A DNA stretch of 56,320 nt from positions 1 to 56,320 of the forward strand of contig JBBDNN010000100.1 in NCBI GenBank assembly GCA_040877545.1, read 5' to 3'. This document shows positions 8,277 to 17,487 of the stretch, piece after piece; position 1 is the stretch's first letter, and each line of letters starts with the position of its first letter. A model generated the notes under the pieces. It worked only from the letters and a program-made list of their open reading frames with translations, searched no databases and was not told the DNA's origin. The position numbers and the translations under genes were made by a program. Source of the stretch: Gracilimonas sp040877545 (lineage in GTDB: Bacteria; Bacteroidota; Rhodothermia; Balneolales; Balneolaceae).

Positions 8277-8625
8277 GTCTGTACTTTTTTGAAAATATTT
8301 TCCAGCAAAATTTCCTGCCCCCAAAGATTTTTGGCTTCTCTCATTGATTAATTCCTTGTGGTAACCTTGCGGCAGGGAATCTCAAAAATACTTCTTTTGT
8401 AATTCGAAGATACAGCATTTCCAACGGGTTATACACTTCAGCAGCCAAAGAAGGCAAAAGAAAGGAGCAGTATTAAATTCCTTTAATAAAAAAAAGAAAA
8501 GGCGATTCTTAGTTCAAATTACCTTTTTTTAGATGCAGGTTTTAAGGGAATCGCAATACTCTGTTAACAGTACGAGCATTCAGCACTCTTTTCGGTGAAG
8601 GGGTACAATCGCAAAATTATTAAAA
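8277..8625. other. Intergenic stretch before the large T9SS cargo gene
   Basis: No gene seen. A 10-base palindrome CTGTTAACAG lies about 60 bases before the next start and A/T runs flank 8490-8530. No firm promoter. Confidence 0.4.
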
Positions 8626-11451
8626 ATGTTTATGAAAAGATTAGCTACAACATTAGGTGCAGTAATAATGGTAATTGGGTTCTGGGGAAGTGTGATGGGG
8701 CAGGAAACTCTTATTGATTATCCCTTTACCGGCGATTCTCCTTCCCCTACTAATTTAAAGGCGGGATTATCATCAACAGATGTCTCCCTTAGTAGTGGAT
8801 CAATTTCATATGAGGTTAGTCACTCCGGAACCTGGACAGGAAGTGGGATTCCATATGCTCAAGGAAAAAGTGGTTGGGCTGAAGAAAGTTCAGAAACTGG
8901 AAAATATTTTACATTTACTATCAGTACTGATGGTGCAGAAGAATTTGATCTCACAAAAGTTACTTTTTTACATAGAGCAACAGGTGCTGGCCCATCAGCA
9001 ATGACCGTTACAATAAATGGAACAGAGATCTCAACAGAAGATGTACTCGACAGTTCCACGGAGGAATACAATGAGGTTCTGGATTTAACCGGCCTAACTT
9101 CTGCAGAAGTTAGGATAATTGGTTGGGATAATGGATCAAGAGGGGATGACCTGAGTGGCGGAGGCGATTTTAGAATTGATGATGTTAAACTCGAAGGAAC
9201 TGTAACCTTAAGTGATGATCCTTTGATTGTTGGAAGCCCAGGGAGTCTGAGTGATTTCTTTTATGCCGAAGGCAATGGCTCCTCTGACGAACAAAGTTTT
9301 ACGGTAGAAGGAATGAATCTTGAAGGAGATGTTACTATTTCCCCTCCTGCCAGTTATGAGATTTCTGAATCTTCAGGCACAGGGTATACAAGCAGTAATA
9401 TCATCTTATCTGAAACTGATGGCGCTGTATCTGAAACTCCAATTTATGTACGTTTAAAAGCTGGATTAGAAGAGGATGATTATAATGAAAATATAACTAT
9501 ATCTACCTCTAATGCAGATGATGTGCTAATTTCACTTTCCGGATTTGTTGTAGAAACCTTTGAGATTCCGTTTTCTAATAATCTCCGTACGCAATCGGAT
9601 TATGATCTTGCGGTAGCGCAAGGTTTTGAGTTTGTCGATGCTGAACTTTCAACCGCTGCCGGTGGACGGGTTGATATTTCAGATGGATATATAGAAACAC
9701 CGACAATAGATTTTACTGAATATGATAAAATACGTGTTCAATTCGATGTAGCCACTTTTGGAGGTGGTTCTGATCGGGAATTGAGTGTAAAACTTTCCAC
9801 GGATGATGGTGCTTCCTATAGCACCTTAAACACGTTCTCTGTTACAGCTTCAGATCCAAATTATGATACTTTTTTTGAGGATATAGATTTAACGGGTGGA
9901 AATGATGTGTCTACAGGTAAGCTAAAATTTGAAATGACCGCAGGTTCCGGTGGAATTAGATTCCGGGATCTTACAGTTAATTTGCTCTACGAAAATCAAA
10001 TCACCGACGCAGCTGGCTTCCGTTTACTCTCCTCTCCGGTTTCTACCAGTTTTGCCACATTATTAAATCCAATCTGGACACAAGGTTCAGCAAACAGTGA
10101 TTATCCCGGAGATGAAGAAACAGATCCAAATATATTAACATGGGATAACACTTCAACTGATGGTGATAAAGCAAACTGGAATGCCGTTGCTGATTTAAGC
10201 TCAACCATTTCAGCAGGTACAGGCTTCCTCGCCTATGTTTATACGGATGATGTTTATGGTGAAGCAGGAACTTTCCCAAAAGCCCTCTCCGTTTCTGGAA
10301 CCGAAAATGCTGTTGATACAGAGATTTCTCTAAATGCCAACACCAACGGCTGGACCTTGTTAGGAAATCCTTTCACATCTTCCATTGATTTCAATGAAAT
10401 TAATAATGAAGATTTATCTGGTGCTGTTTATGTCTGGAATCCTAATGATGAAGAAGGTGAAGGTGGTACTGATGAAAATGCACCCGGAGGAAGCTGGAAT
10501 ACTTATACAGTTGGGGATCCTGGAACCGGTGATCTTACGGACGGCAAAATTGCTCCTTTCCAAGGATTTTTTGTGCAGAATGATGGGGAAGTAACTGAAC
10601 CATCCATAACTTTCGGCGCAGCTTCCAAAACTACCGGCGCAACTTTCTACGGAAAAACACAATCCGCAGAACGCGCGGTTGTGCGACTGCAACTGGAAGG
10701 CAGCGGGTTGAGAAATTCAGCATGGCTGCAATTCAGTGAAAATGGTTCCATTTCCGAAAAAGTACGCGGTGATGCCGTAGAGCTGGAATCATTGAACGGC
10801 GAATTTGCACTATTGGCCGCGGTAAAATATGAAAACGCCCTCATGGATATCAGTCACCTGCCTATAGCCGGCGATGAATATTCGATTCCATTGAGCATAC
10901 AGGCAACAACCGGCGGCACCTTCACCCTTTCCGCCACCGATTTTGAAATCCCCGGCGATGTAGAACTCACATTCCATGACTACAAAACCGGAGCCGATTT
11001 CACCATCAACAGTGATTTTACCTACAGTTTTGAGTTGTCAGAATCAGCCAACAAAACGATGGATGTACCGCCCTTGAAGCGCCTCCAACAAGGCCCCATG
11101 ATGGCAAAAGCTGCTAACGCCGACCGGTTTGGAATTTCGGTGATGTCCAGAAACTCTGTCGGCAACGAAAATCTGGATTCAACTCCCAAACAATTCGCCC
11201 TCAACCAAAACTATCCAAACCCATTCAACCCGGCCACCGTGATTGGTTATCAGGTGCCGGTAAATTCGTTGGTAACTCTGAGCGTGTATAATGTAATGGG
11301 ACAAAAAGTGGCCACACTGGTAGATGAAAGCAAATCAGCCGGAAACTACAAGGTAAGCTGGGATGCGGGAAGCATGTCGAGCGGTGTGTATTATTACCGA
11401 CTGCAATCCGCCGGACAAATTCTCACCCGGCAAATGACTTTAATCAAATAA
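8626..11451 (+). CDS. Large secreted beta-sandwich protein with T9SS sorting domain
   Basis: A 941-residue extracellular protein without a recognisable enzyme motif. Signal peptide 1-25; a jelly-roll-like region about 27-193; a beta-sandwich of about 110 residues (197-310) that recurs in the nearby endonuclease; a second jelly-roll-like region 312-455; a long region opening GFRLLSSPVS and containing IAPFQGFFVQ, a pattern I know from Balneolota/Rhodothermota T9SS cargo; sorting domain from about 862 (NYPNPFNPAT). The last 43 residues differ only in four places from those of the endonuclease. ATG at 8626 or 8632 are both possible. Third-position base use shifts from A/T-rich to C/G-richer after about 10600. 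The role is unknown; binding or adhesion is a guess. Confidence 0.85.
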   Translation: MFMKRLATTLGAVIMVIGFWGSVMGQETLIDYPFTGDSPSPTNLKAGLSSTDVSLSSGSISYEVSHSGTWTGSGIPYAQGKSGWAEESSETGKYFTFTISTDGAEEFDLTKVTFLHRATGAGPSAMTVTINGTEISTEDVLDSSTEEYNEVLDLTGLTSAEVRIIGWDNGSRGDDLSGGGDFRIDDVKLEGTVTLSDDPLIVGSPGSLSDFFYAEGNGSSDEQSFTVEGMNLEGDVTISPPASYEISESSGTGYTSSNIILSETDGAVSETPIYVRLKAGLEEDDYNENITISTSNADDVLISLSGFVVETFEIPFSNNLRTQSDYDLAVAQGFEFVDAELSTAAGGRVDISDGYIETPTIDFTEYDKIRVQFDVATFGGGSDRELSVKLSTDDGASYSTLNTFSVTASDPNYDTFFEDIDLTGGNDVSTGKLKFEMTAGSGGIRFRDLTVNLLYENQITDAAGFRLLSSPVSTSFATLLNPIWTQGSANSDYPGDEETDPNILTWDNTSTDGDKANWNAVADLSSTISAGTGFLAYVYTDDVYGEAGTFPKALSVSGTENAVDTEISLNANTNGWTLLGNPFTSSIDFNEINNEDLSGAVYVWNPNDEEGEGGTDENAPGGSWNTYTVGDPGTGDLTDGKIAPFQGFFVQNDGEVTEPSITFGAASKTTGATFYGKTQSAERAVVRLQLEGSGLRNSAWLQFSENGSISEKVRGDAVELESLNGEFALLAAVKYENALMDISHLPIAGDEYSIPLSIQATTGGTFTLSATDFEIPGDVELTFHDYKTGADFTINSDFTYSFELSESANKTMDVPPLKRLQQGPMMAKAANADRFGISVMSRNSVGNENLDSTPKQFALNQNYPNPFNPATVIGYQVPVNSLVTLSVYNVMGQKVATLVDESKSAGNYKVSWDAGSMSSGVYYYRLQSAGQILTRQMTLIK

Positions 11452-11463
11452 TTATAATTCATT

Positions 11464-11509
11464 AAATGTTCAATGTTAAGTGGAACCACAAATTTAACAT
11501 TCAACATTT
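11464..11509. repeat. Intergenic inverted repeat
   Basis: AAATGTTCAATGTTAA (11464-11479) is the inverse complement of TTAACATTCAACATTT (11494-11509) at 15 of 16 positions. It lies between a T9SS gene and the PID-CTERM gene. Its style matches other word-like intergenic repeats in the window. Confidence 0.7.
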
Positions 11510-11528
11510 AGCACTTTACATTACTCTT

Positions 11529-11726
11529 ATGAAAACATCCTTACTAATATTAGCCGCTATTGCACTTGTATTAATACTAACCTCCATAGTAATGGCACAA
11601 CCACCTGGATTACCAAGTTCTCCTGATCAGGCGCCCATTGATGGCGGACTCGGTTTCCTTGCCGCTGCCGGCGGAGCGTATGCAATCAAGAAAATTCGCG
11701 ACAAAAAAGCGGTGGATGATATTTGA
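11529..11726 (+). CDS. PID-CTERM domain mini-protein
   Basis: A 65-residue protein almost entirely made of a signal peptide (1-22, ends VMAQ) and a short tail: a Pro-rich spacer, then the signature APIDGGLGFLAAAGGAYAIK, a hydrophobic stretch, and basic residues. This is the PID-CTERM sorting signal of Bacteroidota-type bacteria, which usually sits at the end of larger proteins; here nothing precedes it. The longer frame opening at 11466 is rejected because the signal peptide begins at 11529. It lies between two T9SS cargo genes. It may be a membrane peptide in its own right or an anchor remnant. The function is unknown. Confidence 0.75.
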   Translation: MKTSLLILAAIALVLILTSIVMAQPPGLPSSPDQAPIDGGLGFLAAAGGAYAIKKIRDKKAVDDI

Positions 11727-11748
11727 TTTTGCTGGTATTCACCTGAAA

Positions 11749-11868
11749 TTCAGCAACCTCCCGAAGGGATTGCTTTTCGACGAGCGTTGCTGGAAAGCTT
11801 AGTTCAAGCTTAGTTTTCCTCCACCCAAATGCTGCGGGGACCTTCGGACGCCCGCAGGTTCTGCATTT
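11749..11868. other. Structured intergenic element (two multi-stem hairpins)
   Basis: CAGCAAC (11751-11757) pairs with GTTGCTG (11786-11792); inside it TCCC-GAA-GGGA (11759-11769) forms a short hairpin. A second structure follows: AAATGC (11827-11832) with GCATTT (11863-11868) and TGCGGG with CCCGCA within. It lies in the 230-base gap before the endonuclease gene. A mobile palindromic element or a 5-prime leader are both possible; no known riboswitch was recognised. Confidence 0.4.
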
Positions 11869-11956
11869 GATTAACCACCACCAAAGAAGCCAAGCGATAA
11901 TGATTTAGGATTTGTATGTTCACAAATAATTTTTAAATCATAGCCGGAGCATATCT

Positions 11957-13918
11957 TTGGGAAATGTTACTTTTAACTCTACTACAACTACAATCAGCAA
12001 AAGCAGTTTTTTTGCCGCCATTTTATTCTTGTTCTCCGTGCCGGTACTGGCACAGGATTCGGAAATTCATCCCGGATTAGACGGTACCGCACTCGTCGCC
12101 GAACTTCAGAGTGATTATTATCCCAGCAGCCCCAAAAGTTATACATCCGCCCGCGATGAAATGTACCAGGACCTTGATGTACAGAATGGCGAGATTGTAT
12201 GTGTGTATACCGGCCTGACCGTAAACGCGGATGGTACGCGCACACCCGGCGGACAGTTCAACACCGAGCATGTATGGCCGCAAAGTTTATTTAATCAAAA
12301 CTCTCCCATGCGCGGTGATATTCATCATTTATATCCCACCTGGGAGACAGCAAATTCTGTACGCAGTAATTATCCCTTTGCAGAAATTCCCGATCAGCAA
12401 ACAGATAAATGGCTTTACAACGGCCAGCAAACAAGCGGAATTCCCACTTCTAATATTGATTTATACAGCGAGAGTACAAACAGTGCCTTTGAGCCTCGGG
12501 AAGATTTTAAAGGCAACATAGCCCGCTCCGTTTTTTACTTTTGGACAGTGTACCAGAATAATTCCAGTATCACTTCCAACTCAAGCAACGAAAGCTTTTT
12601 TGAAGAAATGAGAGAGGTGTTATACGAATGGCATCTGCTCGATCCTGTAGATGAGGCGGAAGTTGAGCGGAGCCTGGGAGTTGAAAATGTGCAGGGAAAT
12701 CGGAATCCTTTTGTACACGATACTTCGCTGGTTCGCAGGGCTTATATGGAAGATTATACTGGCCCGGGTCCCGGAGATGGTGACGATGATGATGACAATG
12801 GAAATGGGAATGGAGGTGATGATAACAACGATGACGATATTGCCGGTGCCATCACCGAAACCTTTGACGGCATAACTTCCATTGACGATGGAAGCCCAAC
12901 TTCATCCTACACATTAAGAGAATTTACCGGTCAGGCTGGAGGTACATGGACAGCCACAGATGCCCGGATTGATCAAACGATAAACGGCCCGGCTATTTTA
13001 ATCCGAAATGGTTCTCTTACTTCGCCGGAATTTAGTGGCGGCATTAAAAAACTCACACTTACCACCCAGCGAATATTTACGGGTGGAGCGGAGGATCTCA
13101 GCGTTTTGGTAAACGGCGATGAAGTCGGAACCATAGCTTACAGCGATAACGCGCAAACTCATTCCATCGATGATATTGATATTGAAGGAAGTGTTGTAAT
13201 TGAGATTAAATCCACCAACGAAGATCGTATTGCTCTCGATGATTTCATTCTGATTCCTATCCCGGTTGAAGATCCTGTGATCAGCATGACACCCGGCAGT
13301 GCTGTCGATTTCACTTACACAGAAGGAAATGGTCCTTCAGTAGAAGAAAGTTTGATTTTTAGCGGCGAATTTCTAGCTGGAGATGTCAAAGTGTTTGCGC
13401 CTTCTAATTTCGACCTATCAGCCACATCTGGTGAGTCATTTTCAGCTATTGATACTTTAGTACTTCCGCAAGTGGATGGCTCGGTTGCAGATACTACATT
13501 TTATGTGCGTTTGAGTGCAGGATTGCCATCAGGAAATCATACCGGAATATTTAAACTTTCCTCGCCAGGCACAGATACTCTTGAAATAGGTTTAACTGGA
13601 ACCGTTGAAGAAGGCACTGGAGTAAATATTGCTGATGATCCGTTTGAAAAACCCAAACAATTTGCCCTCGGTCAAAATTATCCGAACCCTTTTAATCCGG
13701 CAACAGAAATCAGTTATCAGATAGCAGAACACAGTAAGATGCACCTGGCTGTTTACAATGTTATGGGACAGCATGTAGCTACGCTGGTAGACGAAAGCAA
13801 ATCACCCGGAACCTATCAGGTTAGCTGGGATGCCGGAAGCATGTCTAGCGGCGTGTACTACTACCGCCTGCAATCTGCCGGACAAATCCTCACGCGGAAA
13901 ATGACGCTTATTAAATAA
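11957..13918 (+). CDS. Secreted endonuclease I family nuclease with T9SS sorting domain
   Basis: An extracellular non-specific DNase of the endonuclease I/EndA family. Signal peptide to about residue 32 (VLAQ); nuclease domain about 36-253 with the His-metal centre: His105 (NTEHVWPQ), GDIHHLYPTW at 120-129 and Asn133; an Asp/Gly/Asn-rich linker near 273-296; a jelly-roll-like domain about 297-435; a beta-sandwich about 440-560 of the same type as in the 941-residue neighbour; sorting domain from about 570. The start is TTG, with GGAG seven bases upstream; no ATG lies before the signal peptide. Likely role: use of external DNA as a phosphate/nucleotide source or matrix turnover, by analogy. 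Confidence 0.88.
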   Translation: MGNVTFNSTTTTISKSSFFAAILFLFSVPVLAQDSEIHPGLDGTALVAELQSDYYPSSPKSYTSARDEMYQDLDVQNGEIVCVYTGLTVNADGTRTPGGQFNTEHVWPQSLFNQNSPMRGDIHHLYPTWETANSVRSNYPFAEIPDQQTDKWLYNGQQTSGIPTSNIDLYSESTNSAFEPREDFKGNIARSVFYFWTVYQNNSSITSNSSNESFFEEMREVLYEWHLLDPVDEAEVERSLGVENVQGNRNPFVHDTSLVRRAYMEDYTGPGPGDGDDDDDNGNGNGGDDNNDDDIAGAITETFDGITSIDDGSPTSSYTLREFTGQAGGTWTATDARIDQTINGPAILIRNGSLTSPEFSGGIKKLTLTTQRIFTGGAEDLSVLVNGDEVGTIAYSDNAQTHSIDDIDIEGSVVIEIKSTNEDRIALDDFILIPIPVEDPVISMTPGSAVDFTYTEGNGPSVEESLIFSGEFLAGDVKVFAPSNFDLSATSGESFSAIDTLVLPQVDGSVADTTFYVRLSAGLPSGNHTGIFKLSSPGTDTLEIGLTGTVEEGTGVNIADDPFEKPKQFALGQNYPNPFNPATEISYQIAEHSKMHLAVYNVMGQHVATLVDESKSPGTYQVSWDAGSMSSGVYYYRLQSAGQILTRKMTLIK

Positions 13919-13944
13919 TTCAAAATTCCTCCGAAGGCTTTTGG

Positions 13945-14123
13945 CGAAGATTAAGGATTCAAGATTAAATTCCCTTAGACCGAACAGGGGGAGGAGAGAA
14001 ATTTCGGATTGGAAAAACCTTTACTACAAAACCAAAAAACACTGATTCAGAATTTAAAAATCAGTAATATCTGAGCCTTCAACCCGAAATCATCAATCCG
14101 ACGTTATCAATCCAAAATCTTCG
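13945..14123. repeat. Imperfect inverted-repeat block overlapping the kinase start region
   Basis: CGAAGATTAAGGATT (13945-13959) matches the inverse complement of 14109-14123 at 13 of 15 positions. Between them are further word-like variants (AATTTCGGATTGG, ATCAATCC). The right arm ends exactly where the sugar kinase reading begins, and the block carries a strong GGAGGAG at 13990-13996 with no fitting start after it. Confidence 0.5.
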
Positions 14124-14957
14124 ATCTTAATAGCCGACAGCGGTTCTACCAAAACAGAATGGGTTTTAATTGGCGGGAGTGGTGAGCGCAGCAATTTTCA
14201 AACAGACGGCTTAAACCCGTACTTTCTTACTGCCGGACAGCTTATTTCCATCATTCAAAAAGGATTTCCAAAAGAAATATCGGAAACCACGATTGATGTC
14301 ATTCGTTTTTATGGTTCGGGGTGCAGGCAGGAATCCACCAGGCAGGTGATGCATCAGGTGCTTTCAGAAATTTTTCCAAATGCTAAAATTCATATAGAAA
14401 GTGATTTGCTTGGAGCGGCAAAAGCCTGTTTTGGGGATAAGGCCGGGATCGCGTGTATCCTGGGAACCGGATCGAATGCTGGTATTTACGATGGCGAAAT
14501 CATAACCACACAGGTGCCTTCGCTGGGATTTATATTGGGGGATGAAGGCAGTGGCAGTTATTTCGGAAAGCGCGTTCTGCAAAGTTATTACTATAAAACC
14601 ATGCCCGAGGATCTACGGCTTGTACTTGAAGATAAGAGCGACATGCAATTAGAATCGGTTTTAAAAAAGATATACAAAGAGCCGCAGGGGAACCGGTTTG
14701 TAGCATCTTTTGCAAAACTATTGGTGGATTATTCCAGCCATTCATTTATAGAAGAAATCATGCGCGAAGGCTTCGCTGATTTCGCCGATAATCAGCTTGC
14801 CTATTTTGGAGATATAAAAGGAAGAGAGATTGGATTTACCGGCTCCATTGCAGCCATTCATTCCGAAATTTTGTGTGAAGTTTTATTTGAAAGAGAGATG
14901 CGCCTTGGAGTAATCGTAAAAAATCCCATAGAAAAACTGGCTGATTATCATCTCTGA
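14124..14957 (+). CDS. BadF/BadG-type sugar kinase (MurK/GlcNAc-kinase-like), start codon not canonical
   Basis: ATP-dependent kinase of the BadF/BadG/BcrA ATPase family, whose relatives phosphorylate N-acetylglucosamine and N-acetylmuramic acid. The phosphate-1 motif ADSGSTKTEW is at 14130-14159, then GSG and GTGSNAG motifs and GDEGSGSYFGKR, giving the usual total length (about 277 residues). No ATG, GTG, TTG or CTG occurs in frame between the TAA at 14055 and the GTG at 14346. Starting at that GTG would delete the ATP-binding motif, so I place the start at ATC 14124, where family members have Met-Ile-Leu-Ile-Ala-Asp. Either a rare start codon is used or the gene is silenced. Converges on nagZ in a murein-recycling cluster. 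Confidence 0.7.
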   Translation: MLIADSGSTKTEWVLIGGSGERSNFQTDGLNPYFLTAGQLISIIQKGFPKEISETTIDVIRFYGSGCRQESTRQVMHQVLSEIFPNAKIHIESDLLGAAKACFGDKAGIACILGTGSNAGIYDGEIITTQVPSLGFILGDEGSGSYFGKRVLQSYYYKTMPEDLRLVLEDKSDMQLESVLKKIYKEPQGNRFVASFAKLLVDYSSHSFIEEIMREGFADFADNQLAYFGDIKGREIGFTGSIAAIHSEILCEVLFEREMRLGVIVKNPIEKLADYHL

Positions 14958-15054
14958 AAATTCCCCTGATATTTTGCTTCTTGGTTTGGCTGCCTTCGTC
15001 TGCCTTCACCGGAGGTTATTTCATATTGGACCCTTTCAAGGTCAGGGTAGAACC

Positions 15055-16119
15055 CTAATCCACCAAAAACCGGTTTTTCAGATTTAAAATTCTTTCTACA
15101 GATTCATCAATTCGCTGCTCGTTAATTTCTTCTTTTTCCACCAAGTCAGTTATAATTTGAATGGCATCACCCAAAGAGACCTGTTCTTCGAGAAGGTTAT
15201 TGCCGAAGCAAAAGAGATCGAGCCCTGCTTTTAATCCAAGTTTTAAAGTTTCCTCCAGGGTGTAGTGATCGGATATTGCCCGCATCTGCATATCATCAGA
15301 GACTATTACTCCATCAAAATTCAATGTATCTCTTAATAAACCGGTTAAAATATTTCTTGAAAGGGTAGAAGGATATTTGGCATCCAGCCCGGAATGAAAA
15401 ATGTGCGCTGTCATAATCATCGGGCACAGATTTTTGGAGATCAGGTTTGCATAAGGATCCAATTCACGTTCATCCCAGGTTGTAGTTACATCCACAAAAC
15501 CGGCGTGAGTATCACCTTTTGCGCTGCCATGCCCCGGAAAATGTTTACAACAGGTGATGACTCGCCTCGCCACATGTCCTTTTATGAATTGCCCGGCATG
15601 GCGAATCACTTTTTCCGGCGATTTTCCAAAACTGCGTTCTTTCCCGGCAATAATGGAGCTTTCCGGGTTTTTAGCTAAATCTACCACCGGTGCAAAATTC
15701 AGGTTAATACCGCTGTCCGATAACATCCTGGCAATAAGCATCCCTTCATTGAAAGTAACCTCCGGGTTATCCATCTCGCCAAGCTTTTGGTGCGAAATTG
15801 TTTCGGGAAAACCATAATCCGGTTTCAGGCGGCTGATTAATCCACCTTCCTGATCCACCCCAATTAGCAGCGCCGTATCTGATAATGACTGCAACTCAGC
15901 GGTTAACTCCTTCACCTGCACCGGCGATTTAATATTATGCACGGGTTGATGATGAGCCATATCCTTGTCAAATAAAATCACACCACCGGGTTTATGTTCA
16001 GTGATTAGAGTTGATACTTCTGAGGCCTCAGATGCATCTTCTCCACGAAAACCCATGACAAATAATTGACCGATTTTTTCTTTTAAGGTCAGAGACTGTA
16101 TGGAATAATTTGCAGACAT
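15055..16119 (-). CDS. nagZ: GH3 beta-N-acetylhexosaminidase NagZ
   Basis: Removes terminal beta-N-acetylglucosamine from muropeptides in peptidoglycan recycling. The NagZ signature KHFPGHGSAKGDTHAG spans about residues 192-207, with the Asp203-His205 acid/base dyad; the nucleophile is Asp275 in VIVSDDMQM. At 354 residues without a signal peptide it matches single-domain cytoplasmic NagZ. Divergent from namZ across 105 bases that contain a 7-base dyad (TGAAGTT/AACTTCA), and convergent with the sugar kinase. The set resembles the NagZ-AmiE-NamZ locus of Bacillus subtilis. Confidence 0.9.
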   Translation of the reverse strand: MSANYSIQSLTLKEKIGQLFVMGFRGEDASEASEVSTLITEHKPGGVILFDKDMAHHQPVHNIKSPVQVKELTAELQSLSDTALLIGVDQEGGLISRLKPDYGFPETISHQKLGEMDNPEVTFNEGMLIARMLSDSGINLNFAPVVDLAKNPESSIIAGKERSFGKSPEKVIRHAGQFIKGHVARRVITCCKHFPGHGSAKGDTHAGFVDVTTTWDERELDPYANLISKNLCPMIMTAHIFHSGLDAKYPSTLSRNILTGLLRDTLNFDGVIVSDDMQMRAISDHYTLEETLKLGLKAGLDLFCFGNNLLEEQVSLGDAIQIITDLVEKEEINEQRIDESVERILNLKNRFLVD

Positions 16120-16224
16120 TTAGGTTTGATACGAGTATAAATTGCCGGATTACTTTCTATCACGATGCTGAAGTTCAACTTTAGATTATATAACTTCAAC
16201 GATTAATTAATTCTCTCTTCAATT

Positions 16225-17484
16225 ATGTGTTCAATGATTATCAGAAGCAGTGTTGTTTTAGCTCTTTTATTTATTTCTATTCTGCCGGCCGCTTTAGGGC
16301 AATCTCAGAAGCTCACTGTAAAAACAGGCATTGAAGTTTTGGCTGCAAATAATTTTGAGCTTCTAAAAGAGAGAAAAGTTGGCCTCATCACAAATGCTAC
16401 GGGTATTAACAAAGATCTTGTTTCCACCGTTGATTTGATTTTTAATGCTCCGGGAGTAGAATTAATTGCACTTTTTGGTCCTGAACACGGAGTGCGGGGA
16501 GAATTTGCAGCCGGCGCAAAAATAGCATCTTACACAGATGAAGTAACCGGACTTCCCGTCTCTTCTTTATACGGTGCAACCCGGAAGCCAACCACCGAGA
16601 TGCTGAAAAATATAGATGTACTTGTTTATGATATTCAGGACATCGGCGTTCGTTCTTACACCTACATTAGTACCATGGGCCTGGCAATGGAAGCAGCAGC
16701 CGAGAATGATATTGAGTTTGTAGTTTTAGATCGTCCAAATCCGCTTGGGGGAGAAAGAGTAGAAGGTAATGTGGTTGAAGAAGGATATTTCTCTTTCGTC
16801 AGCCAATACCCGATACCATATATTTATGGATTAACTGCGGGCGAGTTGGCAAAAATGATCCAGAATGAAGGCTGGCTCATCGGATCAGAAAAAGTAAATC
16901 TTACAGTAGTTCCGATGCAGGGGTGGAAGCGAAATATGACTTTTGAGGAAACCGGTTTGCCCTGGATTCCAACTTCCCCGCATATTCCCCATGTGTATTC
17001 TCCATATTTTTATGTGTCTACCGGAATAATGGGAGAGTTAGCTGTTTTTTCTGAAGGCGTGGGTTATACCACACCCTTCCAGGTTTTGGGCGCGGAATGG
17101 ATTGATGAAAGAATTCTGACTCAAAAAATGAATGCACTGGAATTATCTGGAGTTAAATTTCGTCCGGTGGTTTTTAAGCCGTTTTATGGGCGGGATGCGG
17201 GCAAAGTTCTGCATGGTGCTGAAATTCACTTCACCGATTATTCAAAAGCAGATTTAATGATGATCCAGTTCTGGTTTATGCAGGTGCATCATGAACTTCA
17301 TCCCGATAAAAAAATATTTGAAACCGCAGAAACCCGCCATGCCATGTTCGACAAAGTGAATGGAACCAATCAGGTTAGATTACGCTTTGGCATGAATTTT
17401 AAAGTTGCCGATATACACGATTACTTGCATAAAGATGTTGAACCCTTCCAAAAAAAATCATCACCATATTATTTGTATAAATAA
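16225..17484 (+). CDS. namZ: Exo-beta-N-acetylmuramidase NamZ (DUF1343/GH171)
   Basis: NamZ-family enzymes release MurNAc or MurNAc-peptide from the non-reducing end of peptidoglycan chains. Signal peptide about 1-26 (PAALGQ); family motifs FGPEHGVRG, VYDIQDIGVRSYTY, LDRPNPLGG and PHIPH are intact and the length (419) is normal. Start at 16225 (MCSM) or the ATG at 16234 cannot be separated; neither has a clear ribosome binding site. The gene is followed after three bases by an amidase gene, so the two are co-transcribed. With NagZ and the amidase it forms an exo-lytic set that could reduce muropeptides to single sugars. Confidence 0.88.
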   Translation: MCSMIIRSSVVLALLFISILPAALGQSQKLTVKTGIEVLAANNFELLKERKVGLITNATGINKDLVSTVDLIFNAPGVELIALFGPEHGVRGEFAAGAKIASYTDEVTGLPVSSLYGATRKPTTEMLKNIDVLVYDIQDIGVRSYTYISTMGLAMEAAAENDIEFVVLDRPNPLGGERVEGNVVEEGYFSFVSQYPIPYIYGLTAGELAKMIQNEGWLIGSEKVNLTVVPMQGWKRNMTFEETGLPWIPTSPHIPHVYSPYFYVSTGIMGELAVFSEGVGYTTPFQVLGAEWIDERILTQKMNALELSGVKFRPVVFKPFYGRDAGKVLHGAEIHFTDYSKADLMMIQFWFMQVHHELHPDKKIFETAETRHAMFDKVNGTNQVRLRFGMNFKVADIHDYLHKDVEPFQKKSSPYYLYK

Positions 17485-17487
17485 CCT

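Noticed and set aside
14346..14957. GTG at 14346 as start of a 203-residue kinase
   Set aside because: It removes the phosphate-binding ADSGSTKTEW segment that is encoded in frame just upstream.
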